From NCBI GenBank assembly GCA_041739345.1, contig JBGSNZ010000009.1, forward strand, positions 62,001 to 126,000: a stretch of DNA of 64,000 nucleotides. Reading direction: 5' to 3'. Shown here in pieces: positions 52,520-60,741 of the stretch (position 1 is the stretch's first letter; each line of letters starts with the position of its first letter). The notes under the pieces were generated by a model. The model searched no databases. It saw nothing but the letters and a program-made list of their open reading frames with translations, and was not told the origin of the DNA. The stretch is from DIGJ01 sp041739345 (GTDB lineage Bacteria; Bacillota; Clostridia; Lachnospirales; Lachnospiraceae). The position numbers and the translations under genes are program-made.

Positions 52520-54402
52520 CGCATCCATGCTTTCGCACTGGCATCGCTTGGCATCCTCAAATCACCTCTTGGTGAAAGTGCCACGCTTCCTACCTTTGGT
52601 CCATCTGGAAGACAAGAGCGCTTAAACTGTTGAGAAAAGAAGCGGCGATAGAAGGTACATAACCACTTAGCAATCGTGGCATCATCATACTGGTTGGCAA
52701 ATGCATGTTTTGCCAGCCGGTATATCTTTTTCGGTTCATATCCAAATCGCATAATATGATAAAGGAAGAAATCGTGAAGTTCATAAGGGCCGACGATATC
52801 TTCTGTTTTTTGTGCTATTTTACCATCTTTTGGTGGCAATAATTCGGGACTTACCGGTGTATCCAAAATATCAAAGAGAACATCCTTTAGTTCTCCTTCT
52901 TCCATCGTTTCTGCATAATAAAGAACAAGATAACGAACTAGTGTTTTCGGCACGGAAGCATTCACTCCGTACATTGACATATGGTCACCATTATAAGTTG
53001 CCCATCCAAGTGCTAGCTCTGACAAATCGCCGGTACCAATTACCATACCATTGTTTTTATTTGCAATATCCATAAGCACCTGTGTACGTTCTCTTGCTTG
53101 TCCATTTTCAAAGGTGATATCATGTGTTTCCATATCTTGCTCAATATCGCGGAAATGAATTTCTACTGCTTCTTTAATCACAACTTCCTTTAATGTGGTT
53201 CCAAGTTCTTTTGCCAAGGTTATTGCATTTTGATAGGTGCGATCGGTTGTACCAAAACAAGGCATTGTAATACTCATAATCTTTTTCCTTGGAATGTTTA
53301 GCATATCAAATGCACGAACCGTCACTAAGAGTGCCAATGTAGAATCAAGTCCTCCAGAGATTCCTAGCACTGCACATTGACAGTTTGTATGCTCCAATCG
53401 CTTTTTGAGCCCCATAGCCTGAATGTTCAAAATTTCTTCACATCTTCTATCTCGCTCATCTTTTTTGTTTGGTACAAATGGTGTACTCGTATAGAATCTG
53501 GTAAGCTGTGTGTCTGAAAGTTCGAAGGAAAATGAAATCTTTGTGTAAGTTTCCGATTCCAAATCCACTTCAAAGGTACTCATCCTTCTGCGTTCACTGA
53601 CTATTTTTCCCAAATCAATTTCGCTAATAATGCTTTCATTTTGAAAACGCTTCGACTCTTTGACGATCATTCCATTTTCAGCAATCAAATTATGTGCTGC
53701 AAAGACTAAATCCGTGGAAGATTCTCCCTCACCTGCATCCGCATAAATATAGGAACAAGTAAGTCTTCCGGACTGTCCTTTGATAAGTTCCCTACGATAA
53801 ACGTCTTTTCCAGTAATCTCATCACTTGCAGAAAGATTGGCAATCACTGTTGCTCCCGCTAATGCATGTTTACAAGAAGGTGGTATTGGCACCCAAAGAT
53901 CTTCACATATTTCCACGCCAAGCACAAAGGAAGGCAAATTCTCACAACTAAATAACAGATTCTTTCCAAAAGGAATCCCCTTCACATAATTAATTCTATC
54001 ATTTCCCTTCAGAAAATGCCTTGCTTCATAAAATTCAGAGTAATTTGGTATATTTGACTTTGGAACCATACCTAAGACATTGCCATGATGTAAAACCGCT
54101 GCTACATTATATAATTTATTTTCAAGCATAATAGGAAGTCCAACGATAGCAAGGATATCCTTGTCCATTGTTGACTCCTTTATGTCTTCTAAAGTTTCAT
54201 ACGCTTCCCGAAGCAGGGTATCTTGTAAAAACAAATCGCTACAGGTATATCCGGTAATACAAAGTTCAGGAAATACCACTAACTTTACGTTTTCGGCTTC
54301 AAACTCTTCTATCATTTTTTTTATTATAGTTCCATTATACTGACAATCAGCAACTTGTATCTTTGGTGTTGCTGCACAAACTTTTACAAATCCGTCTTTC
54401 AT
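52501..54402 (-). CDS. nadE: Glutamine-dependent NAD+ synthetase
   Basis: A 633-residue two-domain enzyme converting deamido-NAD to NAD with glutamine as nitrogen donor. The N-terminal nitrilase-type amidase has FPELCITGY (E) and GVEICEDLWVP (C), and the C-terminal ATP-pyrophosphatase domain has GISGGLDSTLALLV. Start at 54402 (MKDGFVKVCAATPKIQ) fits the family; an upstream in-frame ATG would translate the leader-like repeat at 54403-54485. The downstream neighbour is convergent. The 6S RNA gene lies upstream and has its own terminator. Confidence 0.95.
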   Translation of the reverse strand: MKDGFVKVCAATPKIQVADCQYNGTIIKKMIEEFEAENVKLVVFPELCITGYTCSDLFLQDTLLREAYETLEDIKESTMDKDILAIVGLPIMLENKLYNVAAVLHHGNVLGMVPKSNIPNYSEFYEARHFLKGNDRINYVKGIPFGKNLLFSCENLPSFVLGVEICEDLWVPIPPSCKHALAGATVIANLSASDEITGKDVYRRELIKGQSGRLTCSYIYADAGEGESSTDLVFAAHNLIAENGMIVKESKRFQNESIISEIDLGKIVSERRRMSTFEVDLESETYTKISFSFELSDTQLTRFYTSTPFVPNKKDERDRRCEEILNIQAMGLKKRLEHTNCQCAVLGISGGLDSTLALLVTVRAFDMLNIPRKKIMSITMPCFGTTDRTYQNAITLAKELGTTLKEVVIKEAVEIHFRDIEQDMETHDITFENGQARERTQVLMDIANKNNGMVIGTGDLSELALGWATYNGDHMSMYGVNASVPKTLVRYLVLYYAETMEEGELKDVLFDILDTPVSPELLPPKDGKIAQKTEDIVGPYELHDFFLYHIMRFGYEPKKIYRLAKHAFANQYDDATIAKWLCTFYRRFFSQQFKRSCLPDGPKVGSVALSPRGDLRMPSDASAKAWMRQLDEI

Positions 54403-54485
54403 TTTTATCCCCATTCCTGCGCATGTTTCCAGCGCATGTTTTCTGCGCATACCAAGTTTGTGACTGTGCCCTCGCAGGCACAAAT
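54403..54485 (-). repeat. Start-adjacent leader repeat, copy B (nadE)
   Basis: On the minus strand a stem-loop (TTTGTGCC...GGCACAGTCACAAA) is followed by ACTTGGTATGCGCAG and three ATGCGC units 13 nt apart, then AGGAATGGGGATAAAA directly before the nadE ATG. It is the longest of the four copies and shares ATGCGCAGAAAACATG with copy A. Confidence 0.65.
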
Positions 54486-54556
54486 CTTTTGGTTGAAAGA
54501 TTTTTTCAACTTATCCCCATGCCTTTTAAATATCTAGCATTTATGGAATTTACTTC

Positions 54557-54583
54557 AAAAAAAGGCAGCTTAGAAAGCTGCCC
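54557..54583 (-). terminator. Terminator of the 6S RNA gene
   Basis: On the minus strand GGCAGCTT and AAGCTGCC form a perfect stem with a three-base loop, followed by seven T residues. It lies about 15 nt past the expected 6S 3' end. Confidence 0.9.
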
Positions 54584-54596
54584 TTATCTTTTGTAA

Positions 54597-54781
54597 TTGT
54601 CCCAAAATGCCGGTTCTTGAATTTTGACGCCTAGCCAAAGCTAGGTGGGTTACCGCACTTAGTTTTCTGCCTTCCCCTGCATAATGGAGGCCTGACATCC
54701 AACTAAAAATATAGGTGTCCCATAAACGTAAATGTAGGTTCAAAATATCAAGATGATCGTACACTCCAGGATGTTTTTGTT
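54597..54781 (-). ncRNA. ssrS: 6S RNA (bacterial RNA polymerase regulator)
   Basis: The ~185-nt minus-strand sequence has the form of Firmicute 6S RNA. The closing helix pairs TCCTGGAGTG (54771-54762) with CATTTTGGGA (54609-54600); next come TCTTGA with TCAAGA, the TTTTGAACCTA and TATGGGACACCT blocks of the 5' half, and the AGGCCTCCATTATGCAGGGG and GGTAACCCACCTAGC blocks of the 3' half. 6S RNA mimics an open promoter and sequesters the housekeeping RNA polymerase. It has its own promoter and terminator. Identification is by remembered consensus, not by a covariance search. Confidence 0.8.
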
Positions 54782-54787
54782 AAGATT

Positions 54788-54816
54788 AGTATATCACATT
54801 TTTTTCAAATTATCAA
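54788..54816 (-). promoter_or_regulatory. Promoter of the 6S RNA gene
   Basis: On the minus strand TTGATA (54816-54811) and TATACT (54793-54788) are 17 nt apart, placing the transcript start near 54781, which is where the 6S closing helix begins about ten bases later. Confidence 0.8.
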
Positions 54817-54830
54817 TCCTAGTTTATTAA

Positions 54831-56024
54831 TTACTTGATTGGTAGTGCACTTCCTTGGACTTGAGAATCTAATAATTTCTCGTATACTTGCACCATATTT
54901 GCTGCAAATTGGGCAGTTGAGTATTTCTCCACCTTCTTTACTGCATTGTTACAATAGTCTATTTCATTTGTCGAATAAAGTACTTTATCCAATCCATCCA
55001 TACATTCTTTTTCATTTTGAAAGGTATATCCATTGTAGCCTTCTTCCAAGATCTCGTCAAGACAAGGATCCACTTTGGCAACAACTGGAAGAGCCGAAGC
55101 CATAGCTTCAATAAACGTAAGTCCTTGAGTCTCGCTATTGGATGCACTTACAAACACATTACCAATTTGATAAAACTTGCCAATCATATCCCAAGGTTTC
55201 GAACCAGTAAATATAATTCGATCACTGTATGGAAGACTTTCTGCCAATTTCATTAGTCTCTCACAATCTGGACCATCTCCGACAATCATAAATTTCACAT
55301 TGTCATGCTGTTTCATATAAGTAGGCATAATACGTAATAATTCTTCAATATTCTTCTCTGCAGAAACTCGTCCAAGCGATAGAATTAGTTTCTCATCTTC
55401 CTTCACTCCATAGGATAGACGAAGTTGATTCATTTCGTTTGTGCTATATCGAATTCGATTAAATTTTTCCAAATCAATACCAGTTGGAATTACTTCAATC
55501 GTTTTTGTAACATGATAGGATTCTAAAAGTTCTTTCACCTTTATCGTTGGTACTACTACCGTCTCTGCGGTATTGCAATAAATCTTAGAAAACATTCGCA
55601 TAAATGCCTTCGCTTTTTGCTCCACCGCTTCGATGTGCATTTTATTGATATAATGTGTGTAATCTTCATATATAGTATGATAGGTATGAACAATTGGCAA
55701 TCGATGTTCTTTTGCCATAATCCTCCCAAAGATACCAAGTGAAAATTCAGTATGCGTGTGAATAATATCTAAATCCAATTTTTTAATAACATGTGCCAGC
55801 CTATTAGAATAAAACATTCCCACTCTACGTTCCGTGATAAATACACAGGGAAGACTTGGTACACGAAATACATTGTGTTCAAATTCTGGAGCTCCGGGTG
55901 TAGTAGTAGTAAAAACATATACTTGCTGTCCCATTCTTTCCAGCTCTGTCTTTAGCATAAACACTGACGTTGCAACTCCATTAATTTCTGGATAATAGGT
56001 TTCTGTAAACAAACCTATATTCAT
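54831..56024 (-). CDS. GT4 family glycosyltransferase
   Basis: A 397-residue GT-B glycosyltransferase. The N-terminal ETYYPEINGVATSVF is typical of diacylglycerol or phosphatidylinositol glucosyltransferases; the C-terminal half has LSLGRVSAEKNIEELL and the E-x7-E motif in NSETQGLTFIEAMA. A role in making membrane glycolipids is likely, but the acceptor is not certain. Start at 56024 (MNIGLFTE) after AGGGGTGAAAG. It is transcribed toward 6S RNA, 15 nt before its promoter, without a clear terminator in between. Confidence 0.88.
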   Translation of the reverse strand: MNIGLFTETYYPEINGVATSVFMLKTELERMGQQVYVFTTTTPGAPEFEHNVFRVPSLPCVFITERRVGMFYSNRLAHVIKKLDLDIIHTHTEFSLGIFGRIMAKEHRLPIVHTYHTIYEDYTHYINKMHIEAVEQKAKAFMRMFSKIYCNTAETVVVPTIKVKELLESYHVTKTIEVIPTGIDLEKFNRIRYSTNEMNQLRLSYGVKEDEKLILSLGRVSAEKNIEELLRIMPTYMKQHDNVKFMIVGDGPDCERLMKLAESLPYSDRIIFTGSKPWDMIGKFYQIGNVFVSASNSETQGLTFIEAMASALPVVAKVDPCLDEILEEGYNGYTFQNEKECMDGLDKVLYSTNEIDYCNNAVKKVEKYSTAQFAANMVQVYEKLLDSQVQGSALPIK

Positions 56025-56056
56025 TCTTTCACCCCTCACATGTTAGAGCATTTTTA

Positions 56057-56365
56057 TTAAGAGACACTCGCTACGACTGCTTCCGATTCTGTACCAAATA
56101 CGGTTTTTCCAAATTCCGCATACAAATCAATCGTAAAGACTCCTGGCATAACTTTCTTTTTGCAATTGTTTCTAAGTAAGGCTTTGCAAGTTTCGCCATC
56201 TATTGATTTCGAGCAGTTTTTACAATCCGGTTCTACACGATAAACCAATGAACCTAATTGACATGGAAGCCGAAGCAAGCGACCATTTTTTTCCAGGACC
56301 TGATATTCTTCTCCTAATTCTACCAATTCTTCTAACTCTTGAAATGTATATTTCTTATTTTTCAT
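56057..56365 (-). CDS. Unknown small cysteine-containing protein
   Basis: A 102-residue protein with a four-cysteine pattern (CKNC, then CKALL and NCKKK), followed by FTIDLYAEFGKTVFGTESEAVVA. The FGKTVF-TESEA ending is similar to small proteins often encoded by phages and integrative elements, but no other mobile genes are nearby. Metal binding by the cysteines is likely but unproven. It is 32 nt upstream of the glycosyltransferase gene, probably in the same transcript. Confidence 0.65.
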   Translation of the reverse strand: MKNKKYTFQELEELVELGEEYQVLEKNGRLLRLPCQLGSLVYRVEPDCKNCSKSIDGETCKALLRNNCKKKVMPGVFTIDLYAEFGKTVFGTESEAVVASVS

Positions 56366-56422
56366 ACTCGTTATATCCTTCTCTTATTATTCCCTATTGG
56401 TTTCTTAAGAATACCCTTATAA

Positions 56423-56575
56423 TCTGCCCTTTGTCTAAAGTTTATGCAGAAGCTTGAAAACTCAAAGATTTTTCAAGCTCGCTTCGCTCGTCAAGGCCGC
56501 AAGAACATAAGCAGGCATATTGATTTGAGCATCATAAGTCTGCTCACGTTCTTGCGGCTTTTCCTCTGCCCTTTG
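56423..56575. repeat. Hairpins flanked by an 11-bp direct repeat
   Basis: TCTGCCCTTTG occurs at 56423-56433 and again at 56565-56575. Between the copies are two hairpins: AGCTTGAAAA with TTTTTCAAGCT, and GCCGCAAGAAC (56496-56506) with GTTCTTGCGGC (56548-56558), the latter with an inner AGCAG/CTGCT. A direct repeat around an inverted-repeat segment resembles a target-site duplication, but the size and sequence match no insertion element I know. Confidence 0.6.
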
Positions 56576-56728
56576 CATATATTATATCACAATTTGTACA
56601 AATTGTGAACAAAATGCGACTGCAATGTTCATAAAAAGTTTAGAGTAACAACAAACTTTCTTCATATCTTTTGTATATAATAAAGTCATGCTAATAGTTA
56701 GTGCTAAACAAAATTTTTTTCATAAACA

Positions 56729-56790
56729 GCCCGGTAAAGATGTTACCCTTTACCGGGCCTCTCCTCGTTTATAGGGGCTTTTTTTATTTT
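56729..56790 (+). terminator. Orphan terminator; possible end of a small RNA
   Basis: GCCCGGTAAAG and CTTTACCGGGC form a strong stem, and a second segment GGGGCT followed by seven T residues lies 15 nt beyond; AGCCC could pair with either GGGC or GGGCT. No plus-strand gene precedes it. A TATAAT-like box near 56680 (TATATAATAAAG) could start a ~100-nt transcript, but no convincing -35 box is seen. Confidence 0.5.
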
Positions 56791-56879
56791 ATACATTTTT
56801 TATATATGAAAGCATCCAATAAAATGGACAATCCTAGGATATTATAGTAAAATAATTTCAATCGAACTTTTTCTCACAA

Positions 56880-56948
56880 AGTTTGTGCCTACAAAACAAT
56901 TTGCACAAACTTTAAATACGTAAAAACTGCGTAAGAATGGAGATTAGA
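56880..56948 (+). repeat. Start-adjacent leader repeat, copy D
   Basis: AGTTTGTGC (56880-56888) pairs perfectly with GCACAAACT (56903-56911); then come TACGTAAAAACTGCGTAAG and AATGGAGATTAG before the ATG at 56949. Order and spacing agree with copies A and B, and this copy is on the opposite strand of the chromosome but in the same orientation to its gene. Confidence 0.55.
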
Positions 56949-58223
56949 ATGAATAACCATAAGCAGCAGAATCGAAGCTGGCGGCGTCTCGACAATACAG
57001 CGAAACTTTTTCCCGTAGTATCTAGTGAAAATCTAACCAATGTGTTCCGTATTTGCGTTACGCTAAAAAATAACATAGATGAAGATATCCTGCAGCAGGC
57101 ACTCACAGAAGTATTACCATGGTTTGAAGGCATCAATGTACGATTACGCCGTGGAATTTTTTGGTACTACTTTGAATCAAAGAAAAAGGTACCAAACATC
57201 GAAAAAGAAGTAACCTATCCATGCAAATACTTAGATCCTCATGCACCTGGACACTTTTTATTTCGGGTATCTTACTATGAAAACCGAATCAATCTTGAAG
57301 TCTTTCATGCAATTACCGACGGTATGGGGGCTATCAACTTCTTAAAAGAACTAACTTACATGTATCTTCGCCTCAAAAAAGGCGAGACAAATTTAATTCC
57401 TAGCAACGAATGTATCTTAGGAGTTGAAGACAGTTATATTAAAAATTATAAAAAGCGCCCGACCAATATGTACCCGGCGAAAAAAGCATTTCTACTAAAA
57501 GGAGAACCGCTATACCTTGATACAGTAAGTATTATTCACGGTTATGTTGATTTACCCGCTTTAAAAGCAAAATGCAAAGAAGCCTCCGTAAGTATATCCA
57601 AATACGTGACCGCTTTGCTTTTATATTGTATATACGAAGAATATATGAATCGTCAAGGTGATAAACATCCGGTTGTCATTAATCTTCCAGTTAATTTACG
57701 TTCCTTTTTTGATTCCACTACGACGTCAAATTTTTTTGCAGTTACTTCCGTAAAATTTCTGTTCAATGGAGAAAATCATACGTTTGAAGAAGTGCTCTCT
57801 TTTGTTTGCAAGCAGATGGACCAAAACATTACCAAGGAGCGCATGGAAGAGATTATTTCGTATAATGTTTCGAGTGAAAAAATGTGGTACATTAGAATGG
57901 CACCACTTCCAATGAAATGGTTGATTCTTAAATTTATGTTTCGACGTTCCAGCCGTTCTTGCACCACTACCCTTTCAAACCTGGGAGCAATCAAGGTTTC
58001 CAAAGAATTTGAATCTGAAATTGAAAATTTTCACTTTGTAATCGGAGTATCCAAACGCCAAAATATGAAGTGTGGTATGTGTTCTTATCAAGACAACTTA
58101 ATTGTAACGTTTTCCTCCGTGCTAAAAGATACCTATTTACAGAAGGCGTTTTTTCGTGCACTCACAAAACAAGGAATCCCTGTTACAGTAGAAAGCAATG
58201 GTGTCCATAATGAAAAAATGTAA
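56949..58223 (+). CDS. Condensation/alcohol acetyltransferase-like protein
   Basis: A 424-residue protein of the CoA-dependent acyltransferase superfamily (condensation domain, wax-ester synthase, alcohol acetyltransferase). The active-site motif HxxxDG is present as EVFHAITDGMGA near residue 120, and the second structural segment is seen in VVINLPVNLRSFF. The acyl donor and acceptor are unknown. The start is placed at 56949, since GGAG lies between it and an ATG 12 nt upstream. The next gene overlaps it by 14 nt, so the two are coupled. Confidence 0.82.
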   Translation: MNNHKQQNRSWRRLDNTAKLFPVVSSENLTNVFRICVTLKNNIDEDILQQALTEVLPWFEGINVRLRRGIFWYYFESKKKVPNIEKEVTYPCKYLDPHAPGHFLFRVSYYENRINLEVFHAITDGMGAINFLKELTYMYLRLKKGETNLIPSNECILGVEDSYIKNYKKRPTNMYPAKKAFLLKGEPLYLDTVSIIHGYVDLPALKAKCKEASVSISKYVTALLLYCIYEEYMNRQGDKHPVVINLPVNLRSFFDSTTTSNFFAVTSVKFLFNGENHTFEEVLSFVCKQMDQNITKERMEEIISYNVSSEKMWYIRMAPLPMKWLILKFMFRRSSRSCTTTLSNLGAIKVSKEFESEIENFHFVIGVSKRQNMKCGMCSYQDNLIVTFSSVLKDTYLQKAFFRALTKQGIPVTVESNGVHNEKM

Positions 58224-58899
58224 TCGATGCAATCTTTCTGTAAAAGATACAGGGAATTTGTGTCCTCTTTGCGGTGAGCTTTTATTCAACGAAAACAAGA
58301 ATAAAGATGAAGAATGTGAATATAAGTCAATGTATCCTACTATTGAATTTAATTTAGGTGCTTTTCACCTACTTCGAAAAATCTTTACCTTTATTGCTCT
58401 ACTTACTGCACTCACTATGTTTATCATTAACTATGCAACCTATGATTTCGCTCCGCTACTTTGGTCTCTCATTTCCGTAGCTGCGATTGTCTATGCTATG
58501 ATAACGGTTTACTATTCCATACTAAATAATTCCAATCTGGCATCCAAAATTCTCGTCCAAACGATTGGTGCCAGCATTCTGTGCGTTATCATAGACAATG
58601 TCATCGGTTATAAAGGATGGTCCGTCAATTTTATTATTCCGGCGCTCATCCTTATATCCAATTTTGTAGTTATTATTCTTATGATTGTGAATCCAATGAA
58701 ACGTCAGACCTATTTTATGTACCAGCTGACTATAACAATTTTTTCTGTTCTTTCTTTCGCTCTATGTTTTACAAAGATTATTACGAGAGATGAAGTTGCT
58801 ATTGCAGCAGGTATCATATGTGTCTTGAGCCTTATAGGTTCCATTCTTTTTGGAGACAAAGGATTCAAAAATGAGTTAATTCGAAGATTTCATATCTAG
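58210..58899 (+). CDS. DUF6320 family zinc-ribbon membrane protein
   Basis: A 229-residue protein with an N-terminal zinc ribbon (CNRCNL and CPLCGE, C3/C6 and C17/C20 approximately) and six hydrophobic helices. This arrangement is the DUF6320 pattern seen in Lachnospiraceae, often encoded with the acyltransferase-like gene found directly upstream here. Function is unknown; a membrane partner of the acyltransferase is an inference. The start at 58210 overlaps the upstream gene end. Confidence 0.78.
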   Translation: MKKCNRCNLSVKDTGNLCPLCGELLFNENKNKDEECEYKSMYPTIEFNLGAFHLLRKIFTFIALLTALTMFIINYATYDFAPLLWSLISVAAIVYAMITVYYSILNNSNLASKILVQTIGASILCVIIDNVIGYKGWSVNFIIPALILISNFVVIILMIVNPMKRQTYFMYQLTITIFSVLSFALCFTKIITRDEVAIAAGIICVLSLIGSILFGDKGFKNELIRRFHI

Positions 58900-58918
58900 A
58901 TTTAGATACTATTTAGAT

Positions 58919-59464
58919 TTAGACACTAAATGTTTTTAGTGCAGTAATTGTTCTTTGAATTAACTCATCCATAGTCCAACCCAACATATCAGCTCCACGC
59001 TCAATGACTTCTCGTGAACAGCCTGCGGCAAATCCTTTGCTCTTATATTTTTTCTTCACTGACTTTAGTTCCAAATCCTTCACGCTTTTTGATGGACGCA
59101 TTATAACGACTGCTCCTATCAAACCAGTAAGCTCATCAATTGCATAAAGCACCTTTTCCATTTCATGTTCTGGTTTAATATCAACTGTAATTGCATATCC
59201 ATGAGCAGCTGTTGCACGGATGATTCTTTCATCTACTCCACGTTCTCTCATAATTTCCTGGCTTTTAATACAATGTTCTTCTGGATATTTTTCAAAATCA
59301 AGGTCATGCAAAAGGCCGACGATTCCCCAAAATTCTTCTTCCTCTCCATAACCTAATTCTTTTGCAAAATAGCGCAGTGTCTTTTCAGCAATCTGTGCAT
59401 GCTCCAAATGAAATTCGTCTTTGTTAAATTCCGTCAACAAAATCCACGCTTCATCTCTTGTCAT
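58919..59464 (-). CDS. HD-domain hydrolase
   Basis: A 181-residue HD-superfamily protein (COG2316-like): LLHDLDFEKYPEEH gives the HD pair, and ATAAHGY a further histidine. The C-terminal half (KKYKSKGFAAGCSREVIERGADMLG) is conserved in this subfamily. The likely reaction is phosphohydrolysis on a nucleotide or similar substrate. Start at 59464 with TGGAGTG six bases upstream; a GTG three codons earlier overlaps the site. It follows the aminotransferase gene by 14 nt. Confidence 0.85.
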   Translation of the reverse strand: MTRDEAWILLTEFNKDEFHLEHAQIAEKTLRYFAKELGYGEEEEFWGIVGLLHDLDFEKYPEEHCIKSQEIMRERGVDERIIRATAAHGYAITVDIKPEHEMEKVLYAIDELTGLIGAVVIMRPSKSVKDLELKSVKKKYKSKGFAAGCSREVIERGADMLGWTMDELIQRTITALKTFSV

Positions 59465-59478
59465 TTTTTTCACTCCAA

Positions 59479-60645
59479 TTAAATACTTTTTACTTTTTCT
59501 CTTAGATTTGAAAGTCTTTCAAGTGCAACGTTCAACGTTTCATCTTTCTTTGCAAAATGAAGGCGTACCAAGTTGTTTACATCTTCTTTAAAAAAGATAG
59601 AACCAGGAACTGCCCCAACACCTACTTCCGCTGCCATCCACTCACAAAACTTTACATCATCCTTTACTCCAAATTCAGATACATCTATCAGTACATAATA
59701 AGCACCCTGTGGTTCCATATAATTCAAATTAATATCCTTTAAACCACCTAGGAACAAATCCTTCATATGCGAATAATGTGCCTGCAATTCATTATAATAT
59801 TCATCATTAAAACCGAGTCCAACCACTGCTGCCTCCATAAGTGGAGCTGCTGCCCCTACTGTCAGAAAATCATGCACTTTTTTTACTCGGTCTATGACCT
59901 TGGAATTTGCAATTACATATCCTAATCTCCATCCAGTAATAGAATATGTCTTGGATAATGAGCTGCAAATAATCGTCCGTTCCCGCATCCCCTTTAATGT
60001 AGAAATATAAGTATGCTTATTTGGTTCATAAACAATATGTTCATAGACTTCGTCTGTAATGACATATGCATCGTATTTGATAGCTAGCTCTGCAATTACC
60101 TTCAATTCTTCATACGTAAATACTTTACCACATGGATTCGATGGATTGCAAAGAATTAAGGCTTTCACGCCCTCCTTAAATGCATCCTCAAGTTCATTTG
60201 CATCAAATTCAAAAGTAGGTGGTTTCAAAGGTACATAAATTGGTTGTGCTCCCGATAGAATTGCATCTGCTCCATAATTTTCATAAAAAGGAGAAAATAT
60301 AATTACTTTGTCACCTGGATTTGTAACAGACATCATAGCCGCCATCATAGCTTCCGTACTGCCACACGTCACAACGATCTCCCTGTCTGGATCTACCTTC
60401 ATACCAGAAAAATGTTCCTGCTTTCTTGCCAATGCTTCCCTGAAATTCTGAGCACCCCAGGTCAGAGCATATTGATGTGGTCCCTTCATTGCAATTGCTG
60501 CCAATCTTTCTGTTATTTCTATTGGTGGATCAAAATCCGGAAACCCTTGAGATAGATTAACTGCACCATATTTATTTGATATTCTTGTCATTCTTCGAAT
60601 GACCGAATCCGTAAAATTTTCTGTTCTTCTACTTAGTGACTTCAT
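59479..60645 (-). CDS. PLP-dependent class I/II aminotransferase
   Basis: A 388-residue fold-type I aminotransferase. The PLP lysine is K232 in SSLSKTYSITGWRLGY; other family marks are LSQGFPDFDPP, CNPSNPCGKVF and TDEVYEHIVYEP. It is closest to the PatA/AspC-like subgroup, with unknown amino donor. The repeat unit TTTGCTCCC-TCCGCTGCTTT (minus-strand GGGAGCAAAT) supplies its ribosome-binding region. It lies downstream of the racemase and opine-dehydrogenase genes. Confidence 0.92.
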   Translation of the reverse strand: MKSLSRRTENFTDSVIRRMTRISNKYGAVNLSQGFPDFDPPIEITERLAAIAMKGPHQYALTWGAQNFREALARKQEHFSGMKVDPDREIVVTCGSTEAMMAAMMSVTNPGDKVIIFSPFYENYGADAILSGAQPIYVPLKPPTFEFDANELEDAFKEGVKALILCNPSNPCGKVFTYEELKVIAELAIKYDAYVITDEVYEHIVYEPNKHTYISTLKGMRERTIICSSLSKTYSITGWRLGYVIANSKVIDRVKKVHDFLTVGAAAPLMEAAVVGLGFNDEYYNELQAHYSHMKDLFLGGLKDINLNYMEPQGAYYVLIDVSEFGVKDDVKFCEWMAAEVGVGAVPGSIFFKEDVNNLVRLHFAKKDETLNVALERLSNLREKVKSI

Positions 60646-60650
60646 ATTTA

Positions 60651-60737
60651 TTTGCTCCCGTCCGCTGCTTTAGCAGCACTTTAATTCAGGGAGTGTGAAA
60701 ATACCTTTCTTTCACATTTGCTCCCATCCGCTGCTTT
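60651..60737 (-). repeat. 21-nt direct repeat carrying a ribosome-binding site
   Basis: Positions 60651-60671 and 60717-60737 differ at one base. On the minus strand each reads AAAGCAGCGGA then GGGAGCAAAT; the copy nearer the aminotransferase start serves as its Shine-Dalgarno region and is preceded by the perfect palindrome GCTGCTAAAGCAGC. The second copy ends about four bases past the racemase stop. The two frame a further inverted pair GTGAAA/TTTCAC. Confidence 0.75.
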
Positions 60738-60741
60738 CTTG

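Noticed and set aside
54403..54483. 27-residue N-terminal extension of NAD synthetase.
   Set aside because: The extension is made of ATGCGC repeats, and the family start with a site directly before it is at 54402.
56057..56365. Prophage or integrative element, from the phage-like FGKTVF ending of this small protein.
   Set aside because: No integrase, structural or replication gene is nearby; a single similarity is not enough.
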